From Afipia sp. GAS231 (GTDB lineage: Bacteria; Pseudomonadota; Alphaproteobacteria; Rhizobiales; Xanthobacteraceae): a stretch of DNA of 64,000 bases. A program made the translations under genes and the position numbers. The stretch lies in the NCBI RefSeq assembly GCF_900103365.1, contig NZ_LT629703.1, forward strand, positions 1,240,001 through 1,304,000, read 5' to 3'. Within the stretch, counting starts at the first letter, position 1. Each line of letters starts with the position of its first letter. Shown here piece by piece: positions 55,492-64,000 of this stretch. The notes beneath the pieces are model-generated. The model was given only the letters and a program-made list of their open reading frames with translations, was not told where the DNA came from and searched no databases.

Positions 55492-56621
55492 ATTCCGATC
55501 GATGCGAAGAAGATGGCGAACACGCCATCCATGACGATGACGAGGAAGATTCCCTTCACCACCGAGGACGTGGTGTGCTGGCCGAGCGATTCAGCGCTGC
55601 CCTGCACCGCCAGGCCCTCGACGCAGGCGACGATGCCGATCACCGCGGCCATCACCGGCGCCTTGATGATGCCGACGATGAAATGATTGATCGAGATGGC
55701 GTCGCGCAACCGCAGCAGGAACGCTTCCGGATCGACGCCACCATAGAGCCAGGCCACGAGGCCACCGCCGTAAAGCGCGGCCATGGCGCCGAGGAAGGCC
55801 AGGATCGGCAGCGCCAGCACCAGCGCCAGCATCCGCGGCAGGATCAAGACCTCGATCGGATCGAAGCCCATGGTGCGCAGCGCGTCGATCTCCTCGCGCA
55901 TCTTCATCGAGCCGAGTTCGGCGGTGTAGGCCGAGCCCGAACGGCCCGCCACCATGATCGCGACCAGCAGCACGCCGATCTCGCGCAGCACCAAGACGCC
56001 GAGCATGTCGACGACGAAAATATCGGCGCCGAATTGACGGAAATGGAAAATACCCTGCTGCGCGATGATGCAGCCGATCAGGAAGGTGATCAGCACCACG
56101 ATCGGCACCGCGCGCCAGCACACCTGCTCCAGGTGATGGATGGTGGAAGTGAGACGGAAACCGCGGGGATGGATGACGACATTGCCGGCCGCGGCCAGCA
56201 CCGCGCCGAGCATGTCGATCAGCCCGACCAGAGTGCCGCCGACGCCGACGACGCTGCGGCCGACCTGCTCCAGCATGCCTGATATCGTCACCGTATGGCT
56301 GTCGATGACGGGCTGCGCCTTCACCCGGCGGACCTCGTCGACCAGGCTCGAATAGTTGGCCGACAGGCCCGCGATCTGGGCCTCGATACCGCCCGCGGTC
56401 AGGCTGCGGCGCAGCCGCTCGATCAGCCAGGCGCCGAAGGTGTCGAGTTTCGATACCTGGCTGACGTCGATGAAGATGTTGGGCCGGCTGCCACCGAGCT
56501 TCTCGGCGTCGGTCACCAATCGTTCCAGCACCGGAGCAAAGCGGGCCGTCCACGAGCCCGCCGCGCACAAGGCAAGCCCGTTGCCGCTGGCGATCCGCTC
56601 CAGTGTCGGGTCTCCGTTCAC
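55488..56621 (-). CDS. mlaE: MlaE-like permease with fused STAS domain
   Basis: The 377-residue protein begins with a STAS (MlaB-like) domain (about 1-100, PNIFIDVSQVSKLDTFGAWL). The MlaE permease domain follows, with FRQFGADIFVVDMLGVLVLR, AGRSGSAYTAELGSMKMREE and IDALRTMGFDPIEVLILPRM. In E. coli MlaB and MlaE are separate; here they are fused, as in many alphaproteobacteria. The start is taken as GTG 56621 (VNGDPTLERI), preceded by a G-rich stretch; an in-frame start at 56681 would add 20 residues of poor character. Confidence 0.9.
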   Translation of the reverse strand: MNGDPTLERIASGNGLALCAAGSWTARFAPVLERLVTDAEKLGGSRPNIFIDVSQVSKLDTFGAWLIERLRRSLTAGGIEAQIAGLSANYSSLVDEVRRVKAQPVIDSHTVTISGMLEQVGRSVVGVGGTLVGLIDMLGAVLAAAGNVVIHPRGFRLTSTIHHLEQVCWRAVPIVVLITFLIGCIIAQQGIFHFRQFGADIFVVDMLGVLVLREIGVLLVAIMVAGRSGSAYTAELGSMKMREEIDALRTMGFDPIEVLILPRMLALVLALPILAFLGAMAALYGGGLVAWLYGGVDPEAFLLRLRDAISINHFIVGIIKAPVMAAVIGIVACVEGLAVQGSAESLGQHTTSSVVKGIFLVIVMDGVFAIFFASIGM

Positions 56622-56746
56622 GATGCCCGCCCCCCGACCGGCTCGCTGTCGATGCAAAAGATAAGGTCCGGCACGCCGCACTGCCTTGTAGAATCTGACA
56701 CTAGTTCATGATCCGGTGAATCATGATCTAGTTCTTCTTGGTTCAG

Positions 56747-56794
56747 CATGATCTGCTCGGAAAACCGGTGTCCACTTTTCCGGATCATGCTCTA
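56747..56794. repeat. REP-like palindromic repeat, copy 2
   Basis: Second copy of the element at 14076-14125: GCATGATCTGCTCGGAAAAC, then CACTTTTCCGGATCATGCTC. A partial inverted copy (CATGATCCGGTGAATCATG) lies at 56709-56727. The repeat is in the spacer between mlaE and the epimerase gene. Confidence 0.7.
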
Positions 56795-56853
56795 ACCAGC
56801 CATAGTTGGTTGCGGCGGGCAAGCTTACGGTTCAGAAATTGCAAGATTTTAAA

Positions 56854-57861
56854 ATGACTTCCACCCCTTCCCCACCACTTGCCCGACAACTTGCCGCAGC
56901 CATCGAACGCTGGCCGATCGCGGGTTCCTTCACGATCAGCCGGGGCGCCAAAACCGAGGCGGTCACCGTGGTCGCGGAAGTCAGCCAGAACGGGCGATCC
57001 GGGCGCGGCGAATGCACGCCCTACCCGCGCTACGGCGAGACCCCGGAAGCGACGCTGGCCGCCCTTGTGGCGATGCAGGAACCGTTGTCGCGGGGAATGG
57101 ACCGAATGGCCCTGCAAGCCGCGATGCCCCCCGGCGCCGCCCGCAATGCGCTGGACTGCGCCCTGCTGGACCTCGAGGCCAAAACCGCGGGCCAGCGGGT
57201 CTGGACCCTGCTCGGCCGGCCGGCGCCGCGGTCCTGCACCACGGCTTTCACGATCTCGCTGGGCACGCCGGACGCGATGGCTGCCGCAACTGCGAAAGCC
57301 GCGCACCGGCCGCTGCTCAAGATCAAGCTCGGCGGCGATGGCGACGGCGCGCGGATCGCGGCGGTGCGAAAGGCGGCGCCCGAATCCGAACTGATCGTGG
57401 ATGCGAACGAAGCGTGGACGCCGGATAATCTCGAGCAGAACCTCAAGGCCTGCGCCGGCGCCGGCGTGACGCTGGTGGAACAGCCGCTTCCCGCCGGCAA
57501 GGACGAGGCGCTGGCGCGCATCAAGCGGCCGATCGCGGTCTGCGCCGACGAGAGCGTGCACGACCGTGCCTCGCTGACGGACCTGCGCGGGCGCTATGAC
57601 GCGGTCAACATCAAGCTCGACAAGACCGGCGGCCTGACCGAAGCGCTTGTCATGGCCGACGCCGCGCAGGCGCTTGGATTTGAGATCATGATCGGCTGCA
57701 TGGTCGCGACGTCGCTCGCCATGGCGCCGGCGATGCTGCTGGCGCCACAGGCGCGCTTTGTCGACCTCGACGGCCCGCTACTGCTGGCGCGTGACCGCGA
57801 CGGTGGACTGCGTTACGACGGCAGCCTGGTCTACCCGCCGGAAGCCGCACTCTGGGGCTGA
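56854..57861 (+). CDS. dgcA: Dipeptide epimerase-like enolase superfamily protein
   Basis: The 335-residue enzyme has the enolase-superfamily catalytic set of the MLE/dipeptide-epimerase group. This comprises the KxK lysines in LLKIKLGGDG, metal ligands in LIVDANEAW, LVEQPLPAG and AVCADESVHD, and the opposite-face lysine in VNIKLDKTGGL. The close relatives are L-Ala-D/L-Glu epimerases and the N-acetyl-D-glutamate racemase DgcA. It may recycle murein peptides. ATG 56854 has a weak ribosome site and GTG 56806 is an alternative. Its last 31 bases overlap the convergent MFS gene. Confidence 0.8.
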   Translation: MTSTPSPPLARQLAAAIERWPIAGSFTISRGAKTEAVTVVAEVSQNGRSGRGECTPYPRYGETPEATLAALVAMQEPLSRGMDRMALQAAMPPGAARNALDCALLDLEAKTAGQRVWTLLGRPAPRSCTTAFTISLGTPDAMAAATAKAAHRPLLKIKLGGDGDGARIAAVRKAAPESELIVDANEAWTPDNLEQNLKACAGAGVTLVEQPLPAGKDEALARIKRPIAVCADESVHDRASLTDLRGRYDAVNIKLDKTGGLTEALVMADAAQALGFEIMIGCMVATSLAMAPAMLLAPQARFVDLDGPLLLARDRDGGLRYDGSLVYPPEAALWG

Positions 57862-59030
57862 TGCAATAATTTGTGCCGCGCGCAGAACATCACGACCGCG
57901 GCCGCCAGCGCCATCGCCGACATCATATAATAGACGCCAGCCCCGTAGCGCGCATAGACCATGCCCGACAGGATTGACGCCGTCATGCTAACAATGCCGC
58001 CACAGGCGGCGAGATAGCCCTGTCCGCGCGCCATCAGGTGGATCGGCACGTGGCGCACCAGGAGGCCCATGGTGCCGACCTGGGTAATGCCGTAGGTCAG
58101 CCCGTGCGCGAGCTGGACCACACTGAGCACCGCGAGTGATGGCTCCTGCGCCGTGATCGACCAGCGCGCCACCGCGCTGAGTGCGCCGATCGCCACCAGC
58201 GTCGAAGGTTGCAGCGTAAAGCGCGGCGACAGCGCGAACACCACGATCTCGGCCAATACGCCGAGCACCCACAGCCCGGCAATGGTCAATCCACCCAGCC
58301 CCAATCCCTGCCAGGCGATGGACGCAAACGCGTAATAGGCCGCGTGGCTGCCCTGGGTCAGCGCCGAGGCGACGATGATGGCGACAAAACCCCAATCGCG
58401 CAGCAGCGGGCTCGCGCCCTGGACGGCCGCCTGTGCGGGCCTCGGCCGCTCCAGCGGCTGCAGCCCAAGGCTGGCGACGGCGCCGAGCGCCGCGATCGAT
58501 GCGATCACCCAGATCAGGTGTTTGGCCGCGACGATATCGACCAACAGCCCGCAAATCAGCGCGCCGACCACGAAGGCCGCCGAGCCCCACAGCCGCATCG
58601 GCCCGTAGTTCAGGCCGTAGCGCGCCACGCCGCGCAGCGCATAGGCGTCCGTCAGCGGCAGCATCGGCGTCCACAGCGCGCAGGTGGCGGCGTAGGCCAG
58701 CAACACCGCAAGCGGCAGATATTGCGTGCCGATCACGGCAAAGCCCAGCGCGGTCGCAAACGCAGCTACCGTCAGGGCCCCGCGCAGCGAATAGCGCTTC
58801 TCGGCAGCGCCGGTCACGAACGGCAGCACCGTGAAGCGCGTGGTCGCCGGCACCGCGGAAATGATGCCGATCCACGAGGGATCGATGCCGACCGCCTTCA
58901 GCCAGACCGTGAAAAACGGCAGGTGGGTACCCATCGTTCCGAAGGTGGCGCCGTAGAACAGCGCCAGCCGGCCAGCGAATCGTTTCGACGCAGCTTGAGA
59001 AGCGATGGGGATTTGTGATTCGCTTGGCAT
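57831..59030 (-). CDS. MFS transporter, HcaT-like (3-phenylpropionate permease type)
   Basis: The 399-residue transporter has about 12 membrane segments and the PF12832-type features FYGATFGTMGTHLPFFTVWL near the start, YGPMRLWGSAAFVVGALICG in the middle and AHGLTYGITQVGTMGLLVRH late. This resembles HcaT/LacY-type MFS proteins for aromatic acids or nucleosides. ATG 59030 is preferred; the codon before it is TTG. The 3' end overlaps the epimerase gene tail to tail. Confidence 0.8.
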   Translation of the reverse strand: MPSESQIPIASQAASKRFAGRLALFYGATFGTMGTHLPFFTVWLKAVGIDPSWIGIISAVPATTRFTVLPFVTGAAEKRYSLRGALTVAAFATALGFAVIGTQYLPLAVLLAYAATCALWTPMLPLTDAYALRGVARYGLNYGPMRLWGSAAFVVGALICGLLVDIVAAKHLIWVIASIAALGAVASLGLQPLERPRPAQAAVQGASPLLRDWGFVAIIVASALTQGSHAAYYAFASIAWQGLGLGGLTIAGLWVLGVLAEIVVFALSPRFTLQPSTLVAIGALSAVARWSITAQEPSLAVLSVVQLAHGLTYGITQVGTMGLLVRHVPIHLMARGQGYLAACGGIVSMTASILSGMVYARYGAGVYYMMSAMALAAAVVMFCARHKLLHQPQSAASGG

Positions 59031-59105
59031 CAATTCAATTGCGATTCGCCCGATATCGTGATGTTCGTTATCGTAACGCGCCGTGATTTGCGCGAAGAGA
59101 TTTGT

Positions 59106-60347
59106 ATGGCCGACGAAGCATTTGCCCTTTCACCGATCTCAGCACGCGCCGCGCTGCCGGGTGAGGAGGACTATGCCGCGATCAGCGAAGCCTTCATGGA
59201 GACTTCGCGGGGCCGCTGGTTCCTGACCGAATACGCCAAGCGCAACCGCAATGCCGACACCCGCATGGTGCTCGACGCGGTCGCGCGGATCGAGCAGAGC
59301 CTCGCTGCCCAGAAGGAAGAAACCCTCAGCGCGCAGCGCGAAGGCCTTGCCGCCCAGCAGCAGGCTGCAGATGCCGCCACCGCCCAGGCGGCCGCTAAAG
59401 CCGCGGCCGCCGCGGCTGAAGCCGCCGACAACCACCTGAAAGCCGCGCTGGCGGCCATCCGCACCGTTGTCGAGACCGCACAGAACTCCGCCACCGAGGC
59501 GCTCGACGGCCTCGCGCTGGAGCAGCGCCAGGCCGCCGTCCGCAAGGGCTCCCGGGTGCTGCGGGAGATTGCCTGGCGGTTGCGGGAAATCGGCAATGAC
59601 GGCCGAATCTGCGACCTGATCGATTCGCAGGTCGCGGTGATCGAAAAGGCCTCGGAAGAAGTCACGACCGAAGAGGCCAAGGCCGCGCTCGGTGCCGCTT
59701 TCACCGTGATCGGGGACCGGATCGCGGAATTCGGCAGCAATGGGCGTGCAGACGAGCCGACCGCGGCGATGGCTGAGCCCGTCGATACCATCGCCGTGCA
59801 GGAGGCGGCTGAGGCTTCCGCGACGGCATTCGCTGAACCCGCCGAGGCCGTGGCCGCCGAGACCGCGCCTACGCAGACTTCGTTTGCGGAAGCGGCGGCC
59901 ATCGAAAGCGCAGACGTCGAAGTTGCGCTGGCATCGGACGAAACGCTTGAGGTGACTGACGTCACCGATACCGCCGTCACCGATGAGGCCGCCGACGCCC
60001 AGGACGAGGCGATCCTCGACATGATCGCGATGGAGATGGGCGCGCCGGATCCGATCGATGACGACGAGATCGCAGCAGCGATGGCCGAACCGGCGCACTT
60101 CGCCGAGCCCGTGCCGGTCGAACAAGCCATCATCGCGGAAGTAGCAGAACCGGTCGCAGCCGTCGTCGTACCACGGGTTGAGATGCCGCCGCAGCCCGCA
60201 GCGGTTGCCGCGCCTGCGGTGGAGATGTCGCTCGGCTCGAGCATTCTCGCCAGCGGCATGTTCAGCAAGCCCGCCAAGCCGGCCAACGATCCGCTGGCGC
60301 CGATCCGGCGCATGAGCCAGATCGAGAAGATCGCGTTCTTCTCGTAA
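59106..60347 (+). CDS. Ala/Glu-rich protein with conserved N-terminal helical domain
   Basis: The 413-residue cytoplasmic protein has a conserved-looking N-terminus (SEAFMETSRGRWFLTEYAKR followed by NRNADTRMVLDAVARIEQSL) and an Ala-rich helical region (about 75-120). A helical domain with VLREIAWRLREIGNDGRICD (about 155-190) comes next, then a long acidic Ala/Glu/Val low-complexity region, and finally a short C-terminal motif (NDPLAPIRRMSQIEKIAFFS). The pattern suggests an adaptor with folded ends and a flexible middle. I recall similar N-termini in other alphaproteobacterial hypothetical proteins, and a link to chemotaxis-type CheZ proteins cannot be shown. Function unknown. Confidence 0.65.
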   Translation: MADEAFALSPISARAALPGEEDYAAISEAFMETSRGRWFLTEYAKRNRNADTRMVLDAVARIEQSLAAQKEETLSAQREGLAAQQQAADAATAQAAAKAAAAAAEAADNHLKAALAAIRTVVETAQNSATEALDGLALEQRQAAVRKGSRVLREIAWRLREIGNDGRICDLIDSQVAVIEKASEEVTTEEAKAALGAAFTVIGDRIAEFGSNGRADEPTAAMAEPVDTIAVQEAAEASATAFAEPAEAVAAETAPTQTSFAEAAAIESADVEVALASDETLEVTDVTDTAVTDEAADAQDEAILDMIAMEMGAPDPIDDDEIAAAMAEPAHFAEPVPVEQAIIAEVAEPVAAVVVPRVEMPPQPAAVAAPAVEMSLGSSILASGMFSKPAKPANDPLAPIRRMSQIEKIAFFS

Positions 60348-60482
60348 GAGGCCGAGCGCGCTTAGCGCCTACGCCCAAGATTCCCATCTCGTTGTGTGCG
60401 CCTGCGAACACTTCGCTTTCCGGTTGCTTCGGCCGTCCGCCGGCCTCAAGCTGGCAGGATCGTCTTCTGCGGGGAGATCGCG

Positions 60483-61439
60483 GTGAAAACCAGGGTCATC
60501 GTCAATCCGATGGCGAACAAGGGCAATTGCGGCAAGCGCTGGCCCCAGATTCGTGCCGAACTGGAAAACCATCTGGGCCCGCTCGCAGCCGACGACGTCG
60601 TGATGACGCGCGAACGCAATCATGGAACGGTGCTGGCGCGTGAAGCCGTTGCGGCCGGCTACCGCCGCCTGATCTCGGTCGGCGGCGACGGCACGCTCAG
60701 CGAAATCCTGAACGGCGTGATAGCGGATGATCGGCTGATCGCACCCGATCTGGTGCTGGCGCAACTGCCCGGCGGAACCTCGAACGAGTTATCCCGTTCG
60801 TTCGGCCAGATCTCGCTTACCGATGCCAGCAGGGCCATCGCGTCGGGAACTACGCGCGAGATCGACGTATTTCGCGCCGAGGCCAGGGGCTATGCGGGCG
60901 AGCAGGTGACCCGCTACGGCTTCCTGCTCGCGATCGTTGGCGCCGCCGCCACGATCTCATGGCGGGCCCAGCGGGTGCCGCTGCTGAAGCGGCTTGGCCC
61001 GGTCAGCTACGTCCTGATGACCGCGTTTACCTCGCTGACCTACAGCCCGCGCGCATACCGCATCAGGGTCGATGATGAAGCCGAACAGACGCTGCCGATG
61101 TGGGCGCTGCTGCTTTGCAGCTTCGACGGCGCGGGCGAAGGGTTGATGCTCGCACCCGGCGCCGACCCGGGCGACCGCAAACTCGACCTCATCACGGTCG
61201 GCGACATGGGGCGATGGGAAAGCCTGACGAAAATCGTCCCTCGTCTCGGTGACGGCAGCTATCTCGCTCACCCCAAGGTCACACGGCGCCACGCGACGCG
61301 GATCATGATCGACAGCGATCAAATGGTCCAGGCCGACGTCGACGGCGAAAGCATCGGCCAGTTGCCGATGTCGGTCGCGCTGCTGCCGTTGCGCGTGACC
61401 GTGGCGGTCAACCGTTCCGCGTCAGAAGCCGGACGGTGA
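60483..61439 (+). CDS. Diacylglycerol kinase-family lipid kinase
   Basis: The 318-residue protein has the DAGK catalytic domain: TRVIVNPMANKGNCGKRWPQ, the nucleotide motif LISVGGDGTLSEILNGVI, LPGGTSNELSRSFG and LGPVSYVLMTAFTSL. The family includes YegS, DgkB and sphingoid/ceramide kinases, which phosphorylate lipid hydroxyls with ATP at the membrane. The start is GTG 60483, with GGGGAG 6 bases before it; the longer frame from 60396 lacks such a site. The true lipid substrate is unknown. Confidence 0.85.
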   Translation: MKTRVIVNPMANKGNCGKRWPQIRAELENHLGPLAADDVVMTRERNHGTVLAREAVAAGYRRLISVGGDGTLSEILNGVIADDRLIAPDLVLAQLPGGTSNELSRSFGQISLTDASRAIASGTTREIDVFRAEARGYAGEQVTRYGFLLAIVGAAATISWRAQRVPLLKRLGPVSYVLMTAFTSLTYSPRAYRIRVDDEAEQTLPMWALLLCSFDGAGEGLMLAPGADPGDRKLDLITVGDMGRWESLTKIVPRLGDGSYLAHPKVTRRHATRIMIDSDQMVQADVDGESIGQLPMSVALLPLRVTVAVNRSASEAGR

Positions 61440-61519
61440 CCGGCGTCACGTACACCGAAGCACCCCCGGCCTAGCGTCTCCTTTCGAAGATCTCGCGTCG
61501 AGATTGGAAGGAGGACGCC

Positions 61520-61579
61520 ATGTCCTGGCTAAATATGTCCTGTTTGAATATCTCCTGTTTGAATATGTCCCGCTTCAAA
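61520..61579 (+). repeat. 15-base tandem repeat at the start of the caspase-like gene
   Basis: Four units of 15 bases (starting 61520, 61535, 61550, 61565) resemble ATGTCCTGTTTGAAT; three are near-identical and the fourth is degenerate. They encode MSWLN-MSCLN-ISCLN-MSRFK, in frame and ahead of the signal peptide. Confidence 0.8.
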
Positions 61580-63043
61580 TCCTTGCTGGTGTGCGCCGGC
61601 TTGCTCGGCAGCCTGCTGGGCTTCGCTGCCACGGGTGCCGCTTTCGCTGAAGCGCCCAACGCGGAGGTCGGCGGTACCGCTTTGTCGTCGTCGATCGGGG
61701 AGCCGCGGGTCGCGCTTGTTATCGGCAATTCGAACTACCAGAGCGCGTCAAAACTCGCCAACCCCGGCCACGACGCCCAATCGATGGCGCAATTGTTGAG
61801 CTCCGCGGGCTTCGAAGTGACCGAGGCAATCGACCTGACACGCAACGACATGGTCAAGGCCATGCAGGATTTCTCCGCCAAAATTACCGCACGCGGGCCG
61901 AAGACGGTCGCCATGATCTATTATGCCGGCCACGGCGTACAGCTCGCGGGCGAAAACTACCTGCTTCCGGTCGATGCAAAAATCTCCGCGCCCGCCGATC
62001 TCGACGGCAATTCGCTTCGCCTGGTCGACGTGATGGGGACGCTGGAATCGATTCCGAGCCGGATGCGCATCGTCGTGCTCGACGCTTGCCGCAACAACCC
62101 GTTCCCCGGCGTCAGCGATGCCGGCCGCGGCCTTGCGATCGTCGATGCGCCGAACGGTTCGATCGTCGGCTATTCGACGGCGCCGGGCATGGAAGCCCAG
62201 GACGGCGACAGCAATCACAGCCCGTATACGCGGGCCTTCCTGCAGCGCGCACGCGAACCCAATCTGCCGATCGAGCAACTGTTCAAGCGCGTGCGCCTCG
62301 ACGTCAACGATGCCACCGAGGGTCGCCAGACGCCGTGGGAAAGCTCGTCGCTGACCAGCGAATTCTATTTCTTCGGCGACACTGCGATGGCCGCCGCCAG
62401 GACGCCCGATCACAGTCCGATCATCCAGATTGCGTCCAACCTGCCCTCGCGTTCGGTGCGTCAGGCCTATGACTATGTGCTGTCGGAAGCCTCGCCCGAC
62501 TATTATGAGGAGTTCATCCGCCTTTATCCGCGCGATCCCCTGTGCGACCGGATTCGCCATCTGCTCGGCAACTGGCTGGAGGCAACGGCGTGGCACAAGG
62601 CGGTGCTGGCGAATTCACCGGTCGTCTACAAGGCCTTCCATGACAGCTACGCCAGCAGCCCCTATGCGCAATCCGCGTTGAGGCTGCAGGCGCAGCCGAG
62701 GGCCATGCCGCTGATGCAATTTACGCGGCTGACGCGGTCACCCTCGATCAATGTCACAAATTCAGGCCTGTCGAAGGATCATATGCCGATGCAAGGCGCA
62801 TCGAAGATCACCACCCTGCGCGGCAAGGGGTCGAACCTTGGAGCCAATAACGGCGCGGGCAAGATATCGAACCTGCCGAACAAGAACGCCGATCCAATAC
62901 GGATGAAAAACCACAAGCCCGCAGGCACGATCACATCGCGTAGGTTCGGCGGCGGCACCGGCGGCAGTTCCGGCCCGCACCTTGCCTCTTCGCCGTCCCG
63001 CAACTCATTCAATTCGTTGGGCGGTCACGGCGGCAGGCATTGA
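61520..63043 (+). CDS. Exported caspase-like (peptidase C14) protein
   Basis: The 507-residue protein has a p20-like caspase domain (about 62-290). The His-Cys dyad is visible: H138 in MIYYAGHGVQLAGENYLLPV and C190 in RIVVLDACRNNPFPG. A hydrophobic signal (SLLVCAGLLGSLLGFAATGA) follows an unusual repeated N-terminus (MSWLNMSCLNISCLNMSRFK). A strong AAGGAGG 5 bases upstream shows that translation starts at 61520, so the repeat is part of the protein. The C-terminal 130 residues are Gly/Ser/Asn-rich and probably disordered. Such bacterial caspase homologues are common in rhizobia; substrates are unknown. Confidence 0.88.
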   Translation: MSWLNMSCLNISCLNMSRFKSLLVCAGLLGSLLGFAATGAAFAEAPNAEVGGTALSSSIGEPRVALVIGNSNYQSASKLANPGHDAQSMAQLLSSAGFEVTEAIDLTRNDMVKAMQDFSAKITARGPKTVAMIYYAGHGVQLAGENYLLPVDAKISAPADLDGNSLRLVDVMGTLESIPSRMRIVVLDACRNNPFPGVSDAGRGLAIVDAPNGSIVGYSTAPGMEAQDGDSNHSPYTRAFLQRAREPNLPIEQLFKRVRLDVNDATEGRQTPWESSSLTSEFYFFGDTAMAAARTPDHSPIIQIASNLPSRSVRQAYDYVLSEASPDYYEEFIRLYPRDPLCDRIRHLLGNWLEATAWHKAVLANSPVVYKAFHDSYASSPYAQSALRLQAQPRAMPLMQFTRLTRSPSINVTNSGLSKDHMPMQGASKITTLRGKGSNLGANNGAGKISNLPNKNADPIRMKNHKPAGTITSRRFGGGTGGSSGPHLASSPSRNSFNSLGGHGGRH

Positions 63044-63054
63044 GTCTGCAAAGA

Positions 63055-63083
63055 ACAAAAAGGGCGGAGTTCATGCTCCGCCC
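63055..63083 (-). terminator. Terminator of the threonine dehydratase gene
   Basis: The stem GGGCGGAG / CTCCGCCC (63062-63069 with 63076-63083) is followed on the minus strand by TTTTTGTTC. The plus-strand flank is also A/T-rich, so it may also stop the caspase-like transcript. Confidence 0.8.
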
Positions 63084-63104
63084 GAATTTATTTTGATGAT
63101 TCGA

Positions 63105-64000
63105 TCACGCCACCAGTTTGGCGAACAAATCCGCGTCGACATTGCCGCCCGAGAGCACGATGACGACGTTCTTGCCCTTGACGTCGATCCGGCCGGCCAG
63201 CAGTGCGGCAAGGCCAACGGCGCCGCCGGGTTCGACCACCAGCTTCAATTCCCGATAGGCATAGGCAACCGCAGCACCGACTTCCTCGTCGGAAGCCGTC
63301 ACGCCGTTCGCCAGTAGCTTGCTGTTGATCGAGAAGGTCAGTTCGCCCGGGATCTGCGCCATCAGCGCGTCGCAGATGGTCCGGCCGGCGGCGTGATGCG
63401 CCTCGCGATGTCCGGCGCGTAGCGACAGTCCGTGGTCGTCATAGTCCTTGGGCTCGGCGACGATGATCTGGGCTTGCGGAAACTTTGCCTTCACGGCGGT
63501 GGCCACGCCCGCAATCAGGCCGCCGCCGGACGCCGGCGCCACCACGATATCGGGCGACAATCCCATTGCCGCCATATCCTCGGCGATTTCGCGGCCCGCG
63601 GTACCCTGCCCCGCGATCACGAACGGATCGTCGTAGGGGCGCACCAGCGTCGCGCCGCGCTTGGCGGCGATGCCGTTGGCGATGGCCTCGCGGTCTTCCT
63701 TGTCGCGGTCATACAGCACGACCTCGGCGCCATAGCCCTTGGTGCGCTCGCGCTTGGTGACGGGCGAATCGAGCGGCATCACGATCGTCGCCTGCATGTT
63801 CAGGATCTGCGCCGCCGCGGCCACGCCCTGGGCGTGGTTGCCGGACGAGAACGCGACCACGCCGCCGCTACGCTTGTCCTGCGGGATCGACGACAGCTTG
63901 TTGAAGGCGCCGCGGAACTTGAACGACCCGGTCCGCTGCAGCATTTCGGGCTTCAGGAACACCCTGGTCCCGGCGCGCTCGTTGAGAACGGGGAACGACA
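63105..64000 (-). CDS. Threonine ammonia-lyase (dehydratase), 5' end outside window
   Basis: The visible 298 codons are open to the window edge. The PLP lysine is in QRTGSFKFRGAFNKL, the phosphate-binding loop in APASGGGLIAGVA, the substrate loop in SSGNHAQGVAAAA, and the C-terminus SGGNVDADLFAKLVA matches catabolic-type threonine/serine dehydratases without an ACT domain. It deaminates threonine to 2-oxobutanoate. The first roughly 25-30 residues lie beyond 64000. A terminator follows at 63055-63083. Confidence 0.9.
   Translation of the reverse strand, partial: SFPVLNERAGTRVFLKPEMLQRTGSFKFRGAFNKLSSIPQDKRSGGVVAFSSGNHAQGVAAAAQILNMQATIVMPLDSPVTKRERTKGYGAEVVLYDRDKEDREAIANGIAAKRGATLVRPYDDPFVIAGQGTAGREIAEDMAAMGLSPDIVVAPASGGGLIAGVATAVKAKFPQAQIIVAEPKDYDDHGLSLRAGHREAHHAAGRTICDALMAQIPGELTFSINSKLLANGVTASDEEVGAAVAYAYRELKLVVEPGGAVGLAALLAGRIDVKGKNVVIVLSGGNVDADLFAKLVA

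Overview
The window looks like chromosomal DNA of an alphaproteobacterium of the order Rhizobiales, most probably Bradyrhizobium or a close relative in the Nitrobacteraceae. The evidence is the high GC content, FlbT beside tandem flagellins, CtrA-type TTAA-N7-TTAA boxes, an MddA-type methyltransferase, a growth-pole-ring (GPR/RgsE) type giant protein, many small secreted proteins, and the dispersed palindromic and 'KADI' type repeats typical of Bradyrhizobium intergenic DNA. No rRNA, tRNA, CRISPR array or complete insertion sequence was seen.

Region 1 (1-13.9 kb) is flagellar: two tandem flagellins, flbT, and the flgE-flgK-flgL structural operon behind a sigma-54-like promoter. Inserted in it (3.5-8.1 kb) is a tightly coupled operon of unknown function: a 37-codon ORF with a good ribosome binding site, a fold-type-I PLP enzyme, an ATP-grasp ligase and a group II PLP decarboxylase. 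This is my best candidate for an undescribed biosynthetic system.

Region 2 (14-23 kb) holds housekeeping and stress genes: exported MsrB, a DadA-like FAD oxidoreductase, a SixA-like phosphatase, a universal stress protein, MddA, a DUF1127 protein divergent from a MocR-type regulator with an elaborate tandem-repeat operator, a YdcF protein and small membrane proteins.

Region 3 (23.3-31.7 kb) is accessory DNA. It opens with an alkylation-repair island (ada, a small protein, ogt and hypothetical genes). A roughly 27-base motif lies 50-55 bases upstream of four of its start codons. It then passes into gene fragments: a rearranged piece of the downstream GGDEF/EAL gene joined to the 3' end of an ABC substrate-binding gene, an orphan substrate-binding signal peptide, an AT-richer methyltransferase, several small secreted proteins and repeats.

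Region 4 (31.7-43.8 kb) has a MHYT-PAS-GGDEF-EAL protein, an MFS exporter, a UPF0104 membrane protein, a large exported SGNH hydrolase, a DUF2147 protein, ferredoxin-NADP reductase, a thioesterase overlapping an alpha/beta hydrolase, a 2Fe-2S ferredoxin and an orphan HPt protein.

Region 5 (44-64 kb) begins with the 1798-residue GPR-like protein carrying nine 44-residue tandem repeats behind a CtrA box. A four-gene exported operon follows (flavin amine oxidase, cytochrome c, RidA, M20 peptidase), which reads as periplasmic amine oxidation. After it come the mlaE-mlaF-mlaD lipid transport operon, a dipeptide epimerase-like enolase, an MFS transporter, an Ala/Glu-rich protein, a lipid kinase, an exported caspase-like protein with a repeated N-terminus, and a threonine dehydratase cut by the window edge.
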